A stretch of DNA of 10,742 bases from Prevotellaceae bacterium. Its GTDB lineage: Bacteria; Bacteroidota; Bacteroidia; Bacteroidales; Bacteroidaceae. The stretch spans positions 1 to 10,742 of the forward strand of contig JAJPZF010000137.1 of assembly GCA_021204545.1 (NCBI GenBank), given 5' to 3'. The position numbers and the translations under genes were made by a program. Below are positions 5,584-10,742 of this stretch, piece by piece. The notes under the pieces were generated by a model that did no database searches, was not told where the DNA came from, and saw only the letters and a list, made by a program, of their open reading frames with translations. Numbering within the stretch: position 1 is the first letter of the stretch; every line of letters starts with the position of its first letter.

Positions 5584-5888
5584 GCCCGTGTCCCTTGCCT
5601 CTGTCACCGGCAGCCGTATGCCAACCTCGCGCGTGCGCGTGTACCTTATTATATTGTCGAGCCGCGGCTCCGTTTCCCTGCCGAATGCGAGACGCTCCGC
5701 GGCCTCCTCCCCTGTTCTCACGCGCAAGGACAGCGAAAAACATTGAGCCGCGGCGCGTCGGCCGCTGGCCGTCGCGGCTCGCCCTTCGGGCCGTCGCGTC
5801 ACGCTCATCGAGTTGTCGCCCGACGCGCCGTCGCGTTAAGGCCGACGACAAGCTTGCGCCAGGCCGGCGACAAGCGGCGAGCAGGGCA
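5584..5888. other. GC-rich stretch, no credible gene
   Basis: Open frames exist on both strands but have Arg/Ala-rich, low-plausibility translations and no family resemblance. Visible structure includes the palindrome GAGCCGCGGCTC (5659-5670), GAGCCGCG/CGCGGCTC (5745-5752/5773-5780), GCCC-TTC-GGGC (5781-5791), and three copies of GCCGTCGCG (5768, 5790, 5827). CTGTCACCGGCAGC (5601-5614) repeats the block at 951-964. It may be upstream regulatory DNA or decayed sequence. Confidence 0.5.
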
Positions 5889-5972
5889 AAAGCTAATTAG
5901 ATGTCGGCAAAAACCTAATTAGGTTTTGCCGGAAACCTAATTAGGTTTTGGTGAAAAGGTAGTTAGGTTTTT
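5889..5972. repeat. Four 22-bp units centred on AAACCTAATTAGGTTT
   Basis: Palindrome centres lie at 5896.5, 5918.5, 5940.5 and 5962.5, exactly 22 bp apart. The two middle units carry the perfect 16-bp palindrome AAACCTAATTAGGTTT (5911-5926 and 5933-5948). The first keeps CTAATTAG, and the last keeps only the right half. The period equals about two helical turns, which fits cooperative protein binding on one face of the DNA. It lies 140-220 bp upstream of the HU gene. Confidence 0.85.
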
Positions 5973-5993
5973 CGGTACTCCCTTGCTGTACCG
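5973..5993. repeat. Inverted repeat CGGTAC/GTACCG
   Basis: Perfect 6-bp arms with a 9-base spacer, directly abutting the 22-bp array. There is no T-run on either strand, so it is more likely an operator or small hairpin than a terminator. Confidence 0.45.
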
Positions 5994-6075
5994 TAATTCC
6001 TCTTCCGTGTCGTCGCGTTAACTTGCGGCTTTTCGCTAACTTTACGCTCGAGGAGAACACCCTGGAAGTACGTTG

Positions 6076-6106
6076 CAAAGATACGGAAATTCATTGATAA
6101 ATCAAA
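6076..6106 (-). promoter_or_regulatory. Strong leftward promoter with no gene after it
   Basis: On the minus strand TTTG (6103-6106), 19 bp, then TATCTTTG (6076-6083): a near-perfect Bacteroidetes promoter. It starts within the leader of the HU gene and points away from it, into the 22-bp array and the GC-rich stretch. No credible reading frame follows, so a small RNA is a possible product. Confidence 0.55.
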
Positions 6107-6112
6107 GCGAGC

Positions 6113-6727
6113 ATGAGCATCAATTACAGTTTGGGCTTCAAGACGGCGAACCCCGGCAAGAAGGGCCCGAAGAGGAAGGTGTATGCCACGGCGCAGTACA
6201 CAAGGGTCTGCGGCGCGGAGGCCATTATGGAGTACGTCGCGAGGCACACTTCGGTGCAGGACCGCGCTGAGGTGTATTCGGTGGTCTGCGCCGTTGTCGA
6301 CTGCATGAGGGAGCGTTTGCTCGACGGCGACCGCGTTGAGCTGGGCGACCTCGGCACGTTTTATTGCGTCATCAAGAGCAAGGGGGCGGAGTCGACGGAA
6401 AGCTTCGACCCGGGGAAGCACATACGGGGCGTGAGCGTCAACTGGCGTCCCGGCAAGCGCTTCCGCGACTTGGGCCGCGACGCCAAGTACAGGTTCGTGC
6501 CGCGACGCGCCACTGTCGCAGAGAGGCTGCGCCGCGAGACGGAGTATTTCAACTCGCAGCTGCCGCCCAAACGGCCATCAAGGCCGCAGCCCCTCACGCC
6601 TGCTGCCGGGCTCTCGCCCGAAGAGGCCCGCGGGCGGCAGGTAATCGACGCGGCGGAGGCTCTACTGCTGCGTTTGGCCTCTCGGGACGAGGCGCAAGCC
6701 TCGGAGACAACGGGCGAGAGCCGTTAG
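6113..6727 (+). CDS. HU-family DNA-binding protein, long Bacteroidales type
   Basis: A 204-residue protein. Residues 1-125 fit the Bacteroidales HU-like (HU-HIG) domain: an N-terminal SINYSLGFKTANPGKKGPKRKVYATAQY, a helix-rich dimerisation part, VELGDLGTFYCVIKSKG (75-91) where the beta arm begins, and VNWRPGKRFRDL (109-120). Canonical HU is about 90 residues, and this class adds an N-terminal strand and a C-terminal tail. Here the tail (about 150-204) is Pro-rich, then Ala/Glu-rich and probably partly helical. It is expected to bind and bend DNA. This is the only plus-strand gene of the window and is convergent with the symporter operon. A plus-strand TAACTTTA (near 6034) is a weak -7 candidate. 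The 22-bp palindromic array upstream may be its control region. Confidence 0.85.
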   Translation: MSINYSLGFKTANPGKKGPKRKVYATAQYTRVCGAEAIMEYVARHTSVQDRAEVYSVVCAVVDCMRERLLDGDRVELGDLGTFYCVIKSKGAESTESFDPGKHIRGVSVNWRPGKRFRDLGRDAKYRFVPRRATVAERLRRETEYFNSQLPPKRPSRPQPLTPAAGLSPEEARGRQVIDAAEALLLRLASRDEAQASETTGESR

Positions 6728-6735
6728 CCGGCAAG

Positions 6736-6807
6736 TGCCGGAGGCAAGCCCCGAATGTGGTTCACCCTCGCGCGCGCAATGCCGGAGGCAAGCCCCGAAG
6801 GTGGTTC
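6736..6807. repeat. 28-bp direct repeat, period 44 bp, after the HU gene
   Basis: TGCCGGAGGCAAGCCCCGAA followed by (T/G)GTGGTTC occurs at 6736-6763 and 6780-6807 with 27 of 28 positions identical. CCGGCAAGTGCCGG at the left edge can fold. It fills the gap between two convergent genes. No function is evident. Confidence 0.75.
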
Positions 6808-6842
6808 GACTATGATAGCCGCTTGCCTTTAGGCTGTCGGTA

Positions 6843-6856
6843 AAGGCGATGGCCTT
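6843..6856 (-). terminator. Weak hairpin after the symporter operon
   Basis: AAGGC-GATG-GCCTT, a 5-bp stem with a 4-base loop and only a short T-rich end on the minus strand, about 20 bp after the stop of the last gene. It is the only terminator candidate visible and is a poor one. Confidence 0.25.
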
Positions 6857-6877
6857 ATTGAGTGCCGAGGGTACTCT

Positions 6878-7486
6878 CTATAATAACCGGGGGTTGCGCC
6901 CGGCGGCATGTTGCGCCACGGAGCAGACATAGGTGCCGCTGACGGTGGTGTCGATGCGCGCGCCGCAATCGCTCAGCACGCCCGCGAGGTCGGCCGCGAT
7001 GCCGGTGCCGCGGAGCTTGAGAAGGGCCTCCTTCCGCGTCCAGAGGATGGTGAACTGGAGATTGGGCTGGGGGGCGGAGAGGATTGTGCGCGCCTCCTCC
7101 TCGTTCATTGTGTGGCTGACGAGAGCCGGTTTGGCGGTGCGGATGCTCTCGATGTCCACGCCGACTGGCTCACGGCTGAGGGCGCAGGCTACTGCGTCGC
7201 GGCAGTGGCTAAGGTTGAAGTGAATGTCGGGATAATTCGGGAAGAAGGGCTTGCCGTGCTCGTTGAAGGCGAAGTCTGGCGCTTCGAGGCCAAAGCGTTC
7301 GCGCAGTGCCTCGCGGAGCAGAAGATAGGCAAGCGCGCCCTGCCGACGGGCGGAGAGGTTGCGGTAGGCAAGCAGCCGTTCCCTGCGTTGCCTTGGAAAC
7401 TGGCTGATGAGGCTCGCGATCTCCTCGTCGCTGAGCCGCTGGAGGTCGTCGTCAACGTAAAGGGCGTAGGGCTCACTCCCTCTCAT
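6878..7486 (-). CDS. 4'-phosphopantetheinyl transferase, Sfp type
   Basis: A 202-residue enzyme expected to move phosphopantetheine from CoA to a Ser on acyl or peptidyl carrier proteins in the cytoplasm. All family motifs are present in order: GKPFF (78-82), HFNLSH (89-94), GVDIE (109-113, with the Mg-binding Asp111 and Glu113), and WTRKEALLK (149-157, with Glu153 and Lys157). The length is typical or slightly short for the Sfp group, and the C-terminal part is weakly conserved. The ATG lies inside the end of the hydrolase gene (14-bp overlap), so it is probably co-translated as the last gene of the operon. Its role in sugar use is not obvious, and it may serve carrier proteins elsewhere in the cell. 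Confidence 0.9.
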   Translation of the reverse strand: MRGSEPYALYVDDDLQRLSDEEIASLISQFPRQRRERLLAYRNLSARRQGALAYLLLREALRERFGLEAPDFAFNEHGKPFFPNYPDIHFNLSHCRDAVACALSREPVGVDIESIRTAKPALVSHTMNEEEARTILSAPQPNLQFTILWTRKEALLKLRGTGIAADLAGVLSDCGARIDTTVSGTYVCSVAQHAAGRNPRLL

Positions 7487-8273
7487 AGTCCACGTCCTTC
7501 ATCGCCGAGTAAGCTCGCTCAAGCATTTGCGCGGTGATCTCGAAGTCGCGGCACACGGCGCGGTCCTCATCCTGCGTGGAGTGGGAGAACAGCCAGTCGT
7601 AGGTCTCCGCTATGTAGAAGATGCGGGCGGGCCTGCCGTGGTCCACGCCCGCGAGCCGTGTGAAGATGAGCCGCGAGTCGTCGCCCGTGGCCTTGATGGC
7701 AGCCACCACGCGTTCGGATTCTTTGATGGGTACGGCACGGTCGGCAGTGCCGTGGAGTATCCACAAGGGCAGCTTCGAGAGGTTGCCAAGCTGTGAGACG
7801 CTGCCCCCGCCGCAGATGGCCATCGCGGCCGCAACGCGGTCGGGGTAGGTGGCCGCGAAGTCGATGGTGCCGTAGCCGCCGAGGCTCATGCCGTAGACAT
7901 AGACGCGTGTTGAGTCGACGTGGTAATGCTGCTGGGCCCACTCCACTGCCTTCCATATCTTCTCAGGCTTCCACGAGCCGCCCGGGTTCTGGGGCGCGAG
8001 CACATAGCAATCGATGTTGATGCCTTTCTGCATTGCGTCGAAGGGCCCGTAGCGCTTTACCTTGTTCAGGTTGTTGCCGCAGAGGCTCGCCCCGTGCAGG
8101 AAGATGAGCAGCGGAAAATGGGCGTCCGGCGGCGTGTCGCCCTCGGCGGGGTCGTAGAAGAGAAAGGGGTAGGCCCCCGCCACGTCGCCTTTGTGGGCGG
8201 AAGTGCTTTGTGCCCGCGCCCCCGATGGCAGGCAAAGCAAGAGCGTCAGGATGACGAGCCAGCGAGGCAGCAT
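7473..8273 (-). CDS. Secreted alpha/beta-hydrolase, esterase-like
   Basis: A 266-residue protein with a signal peptide (hydrophobic residues 5-16, cleavage near ARAQ at 19-22). The alpha/beta-hydrolase features are complete: oxyanion motif FLHG (58-61), nucleophile elbow GMSLGG with Ser130, Asp178 in HGTADRAVP, and His212 in GVDHGR. It resembles the phospholipase/carboxylesterase and PHB-depolymerase-like secreted esterases common in glycan-use loci of Bacteroidetes. A plausible job is removing acyl groups from a sugar outside the inner membrane before uptake, but the substrate cannot be read from the sequence. Its ATG overlaps the epimerase stop as TAATG, which suggests translational coupling. 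Confidence 0.8.
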   Translation of the reverse strand: MLPRWLVILTLLLCLPSGARAQSTSAHKGDVAGAYPFLFYDPAEGDTPPDAHFPLLIFLHGASLCGNNLNKVKRYGPFDAMQKGINIDCYVLAPQNPGGSWKPEKIWKAVEWAQQHYHVDSTRVYVYGMSLGGYGTIDFAATYPDRVAAAMAICGGGSVSQLGNLSKLPLWILHGTADRAVPIKESERVVAAIKATGDDSRLIFTRLAGVDHGRPARIFYIAETYDWLFSHSTQDEDRAVCRDFEITAQMLERAYSAMKDVDYERE

Positions 8274-9448
8274 TACCCGCGTGAGTTAATGCGCTCCAGT
8301 GTCTGCCACACCTCCAGCAAGCCGCGCGGCACGTGGAAGCAGCCTTTCCACTTGCCGCCCTTAAGCGTGAGAAGCGGCTCGCCGCGGCGGTTGAGGTAGC
8401 CGAACCATTCGGGGTAGAGAGGGTCGACAAAGTGCTGCCACACGTAGTCGTGCACACGCTCGAACCACTCGAGACATTCCGTGTTGCCCGTCAGCTCGTA
8501 GCCTTTTATCATCGCTATGAGAGCCTCGATGTGCACCCACCAAAGCTTCTGGTCGTACTCCAGCTGCTGCAAGGGCCGTCCGAGGCGGTCCATGAAGTAG
8601 AAGATGCCTCCCCATTGCCTGTCCCACCCGTAGTCAACCTCCCTCAGGGCGATGTGCACAGCCTTGTCGACAAGGTCTCGCCTGCCCAGTCGCCTGCCGA
8701 GATCCATCACGAACCACATTGCCTCGATGGCGTGCCCGGGGTTCTGCAAGCGCCCCTCGTGGCAGTCGACGAGGCTTCCGTCCGTGGCGACGCACTCCAC
8801 AATCATATCCAACTCGGGGCGGTAGAACACGTCCAGGACCTCGCGGAGACAAAGGTTGATGGTCTCCTGAAGGAAGGCGGGCTCGAGAAGCTCCTCAATC
8901 TCGAGCGCGACGTTGCAGAGGATCATCGGCAGGTCAAACGTCTTGAGCTGCCGTGTGCCGGGTACGGCCTTGCTCCACTGCCCTTTGGGGTTGGCGCGCT
9001 TCTCGAGAACGATGTCGAAAGTCCTCTTTGCGATGTCGGCGTAGGCTTTGTTGCCGGTGGCGCGCCATAGCTGGCCGAAGGCGATGACGGCAAAGGTGTA
9101 GGAGAAGATGTTATACGGCTGCACGAGCGGCTCGCCCTCACGGGTGAGCGAGAAGTACCAGTTGAGGTTGCCGTCGTGTCCGTGCCTCATGAGGAAGTCC
9201 GCACCTTGGATGGCGGCGTCGAGCCACTGCTTGCGACGTTCCACCCTATTGTACAAGGTGGCGAGCATCCAAACCTCGCGCCCTTGCAGCCAGATGAACT
9301 TGTCCGTGTCGTACACTTGCCCGTCGCGCTCGATACACGTGAAGAAGCCTCCGCACTCGCGGTCGATGCTCTTCTCTGTCCAAAAGGGCATCACCCTGTC
9401 CAGCAGCTCGCTCTTGTACTGCCGGGCTAACGCCTTGAAGTCAATCAT
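8273..9448 (-). CDS. N-acylglucosamine 2-epimerase (AGE / renin-binding-protein family)
   Basis: A 391-residue cytoplasmic (alpha/alpha)6-barrel enzyme of normal family length. In AGE enzymes it interconverts GlcNAc and ManNAc. Diagnostic segments are NPGHAIEAMWF (236-246, with His239), YDQKLWWVHIEAL (298-310) and GGKWKGCFHVPRGL (364-377, with His372). The two His correspond to the catalytic pair of mammalian renin-binding protein. The related cellobiose 2-epimerases usually have different residues around the first His and after WW, so I favour the N-acylhexosamine type, though a neutral-sugar substrate remains possible. TAATG overlaps link it to the symporter before it and the hydrolase after it. 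In sialic-acid pathways such an enzyme handles ManNAc released by the lyase, but no lyase gene is visible here. Confidence 0.88.
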   Translation of the reverse strand: MIDFKALARQYKSELLDRVMPFWTEKSIDRECGGFFTCIERDGQVYDTDKFIWLQGREVWMLATLYNRVERRKQWLDAAIQGADFLMRHGHDGNLNWYFSLTREGEPLVQPYNIFSYTFAVIAFGQLWRATGNKAYADIAKRTFDIVLEKRANPKGQWSKAVPGTRQLKTFDLPMILCNVALEIEELLEPAFLQETINLCLREVLDVFYRPELDMIVECVATDGSLVDCHEGRLQNPGHAIEAMWFVMDLGRRLGRRDLVDKAVHIALREVDYGWDRQWGGIFYFMDRLGRPLQQLEYDQKLWWVHIEALIAMIKGYELTGNTECLEWFERVHDYVWQHFVDPLYPEWFGYLNRRGEPLLTLKGGKWKGCFHVPRGLLEVWQTLERINSRG

Positions 9449-10742
9449 TATGTTTGGGGTTTTGCTTTACGAAAGAGGCTGAGGAGCCAACCCGTCAGCA
9501 CGCTCACCGCCATGCCTACAGCGCCGAAGAGGAACAGGGAGGCGTCGGTGCGGAACTGCATCCAGAAGACCACAAGCGTGCCTACGATGAAGCCGACGAG
9601 AGCTGAGCGTCCGTCGATGCGCTTGAGGAAGACGCCCATGAAGAACAGTCCGCCAAGCCCGCTCGTCAGCAGGCCGAGGATGGTGTTAAAGTAGTCGAGC
9701 AGCGAGAGGATGTCCCACGTTGCCATGAGCAAAGCGATGCCGACGCCCACCAGCCCGCAGGCGACGCACGTCGCGCGAGCCACGCGGAGCAGCGCGCGCT
9801 CGCTTATCGACGGGCGGAAACGCTTGACGAAGTCGATGCCGAAAGCCGTGGAGATGGAGTTGATGTTGCTGCTTATGGTGCTCATCGTAGCCGCGAAGAT
9901 GGCCGCGATAAGCAAGCCCGCGAGCCCCGCGGGCAGTTGGCTCATCATGAAGAACGGGAAGATGGCGTCGCCCTTCTGCATAGTGAAGTCGAGCTGCTCG
10001 GGGTTCGTCTTATAAAAGGTATAGAGCCCCGTGCCGATGAAATAGAAGACGATGGAGATGACGACGCACATCACCCCGTTGGTGAGTATGCTCTTGCGGG
10101 CGCTCGGCAAGTCTTTCGTGGTGAGATAGCGTTGTATCACAGTCTGGTCGCTCGTGTAGGAGATGAGGTTGTTCGCCAAGCCGCCTATGATGGCGACCCA
10201 AAAGGTGACGCTCCTATAATCAAGGCTCCACTCGAAGAGGCGCATTTTGTCTCCGTCGACAGCCAAGTGCATAGCGCCCGCGAAGCCGCCTTCGGTGTGC
10301 GCGAACAAATAGAAGGCTGCGAAGAAAGCTCCCCCGACGAGGATGATGCCCTGAATGACGTCGCCCCAGATGACAGCCTCCACGCCGCCCATCGTGCAGT
10401 AGACGATGGTGACGGCGCCCATTAGCATGATGCACGCGCGTATGTCGATGCCCGTCACCGCCGTCAACGCCAACGACGGGAGGTAAAGCACGAGGGCCAT
10501 GCGCGCCACCATGAAGACGATGAACAGCCCAGAGGCGAGCAGGCGGGTGGCCGCGTTGAAGCGCAGCTCAAGATATTCGTAGGCACTGGTGATGTTAAGC
10601 TTGCGGAAGTACGGCAGGTAGTAGCGTATGACGGGGAAGGAAACGAGCAGTATGGTGACGAGCATCGGGTAGTAGGTCCAGTTCGTGGCATACGCCTTGG
10701 CGGGGATAGCCATGTAAGTGATGGCGGACAGCATAGTGGCGT
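9448..10742 (-). CDS. Sodium/solute symporter (SSS family), start beyond window
   Basis: The frame is open to the right window edge. The first visible Met (10732-10734) is internal, because codons for Ala and Thr precede it in frame and LSAITYMAIPAKAY is typical of TM helix 1-2 in this family. About 12 membrane segments remain. Family hallmarks are TSDQTVIQRYLTTKD (194-208, counted from that Met) and the Ser/Asn-rich AATMSTISSNINSIS (281-295), which corresponds to the TM8 region holding Na+ ligands in characterised SSS transporters such as SiaT. It imports a small solute with sodium. The directly coupled AGE epimerase makes sialic acid, ManNAc or a related amino sugar the likeliest cargo, but this is inferred from context. 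One or more genes probably lie upstream outside the window. Confidence 0.88.
   Translation of the reverse strand, partial: ATMLSAITYMAIPAKAYATNWTYYPMLVTILLVSFPVIRYYLPYFRKLNITSAYEYLELRFNAATRLLASGLFIVFMVARMALVLYLPSLALTAVTGIDIRACIMLMGAVTIVYCTMGGVEAVIWGDVIQGIILVGGAFFAAFYLFAHTEGGFAGAMHLAVDGDKMRLFEWSLDYRSVTFWVAIIGGLANNLISYTSDQTVIQRYLTTKDLPSARKSILTNGVMCVVISIVFYFIGTGLYTFYKTNPEQLDFTMQKGDAIFPFFMMSQLPAGLAGLLIAAIFAATMSTISSNINSISTAFGIDFVKRFRPSISERALLRVARATCVACGLVGVGIALLMATWDILSLLDYFNTILGLLTSGLGGLFFMGVFLKRIDGRSALVGFIVGTLVVFWMQFRTDASLFLFGAVGMAVSVLTGWLLSLFRKAKPQT

Noticed and set aside
5537..5851. Minus-strand frames in the GC-rich stretch left of the HU gene
   Set aside because: Arg/Ala-rich translations typical of stop-poor GC-rich DNA, no motif, and they run into the BspA promoter region.
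5889..5972. CRISPR array
   Set aside because: The unit is 22 bp including the spacer part, with palindromes merging into near-identical linkers; there are no unique spacers and no cas genes.
5889..6112. Replication origin
   Set aside because: Repeats near an HU gene are suggestive, but no DnaA boxes (TTATCCACA-like) and no dnaA, dnaN or gyrB genes are present.
5963..6421. Minus-strand frame of 152 codons overlapping the HU gene
   Set aside because: It is the shadow of the HU coding sequence, and its start lies upstream of the orphan promoter.
8273..9448. Cellobiose 2-epimerase
   Set aside because: The NPGHAIE and WWVHIEA segments fit N-acylglucosamine 2-epimerases better; not excluded without assay.

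Overview
The window looks like chromosomal DNA of a fairly GC-rich Bacteroidales bacterium, most likely Prevotella-like. The grounds are a BspA-type leucine-rich-repeat surface protein with a Prevotella-style C-terminal tail, a Bacteroidales-type extended HU protein, a DUF3800 protein, promoters of the Bacteroidetes type (TTG - about 19 bp - TAnnTTTG), and weak or absent Shine-Dalgarno sequences. The assignment rests on sequence features only.

Layout. Nearly everything is on the minus strand. (1) 1-815: an edge-truncated DUF3800 gene, then a small MNT-type nucleotidyltransferase whose second catalytic Asp is replaced by His. (2) 815-5583: a surface-protein region built from reused modules. 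A promoter motif (GTTAAC, fixed 25-bp offset, TA(C/T)ATTTG) occurs three times. A ~460-bp promoter/leader/signal-peptide block occurs twice. A hairpin terminator with a compensatory base change occurs three times. One leader block feeds an intact 732-residue BspA protein; the other feeds a 76-codon stub in which the LRR body is gone and GC-rich stem-loops stand in its place. Between them is an outer-membrane beta-barrel gene with Asp/Tyr-rich loops. (3) 5584-6112: GC-rich DNA with no credible gene, then four 22-bp units centred on AAACCTAATTAGGTTT, a hairpin/operator, and a near-perfect promoter pointing away from the HU gene. (4) 6113-6727: the only plus-strand gene, an HU-family DNA-binding protein. 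(5) 6878-10742: a tightly coupled minus-strand operon reading Na+/solute symporter (start lies beyond the window), AGE-type N-acylglucosamine 2-epimerase, secreted serine hydrolase, and Sfp-type phosphopantetheinyl transferase. The first two junctions are TAATG stop/start overlaps and the last is a 14-bp overlap.

How the genes fit together. The symporter, AGE epimerase and secreted esterase suggest uptake and processing of an amino sugar, with sialic acid/ManNAc the best guess. The phosphopantetheinyl transferase at the end is probably a housekeeping passenger. The BspA/stub/barrel region looks like a surface-protein locus in which bodies are exchanged between conserved expression modules. 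The most novel-looking signals are the duplicated structured 5' leader, the shared 5' and 3' modules around unrelated bodies, and the 22-bp palindrome array with an outward promoter beside the HU gene.
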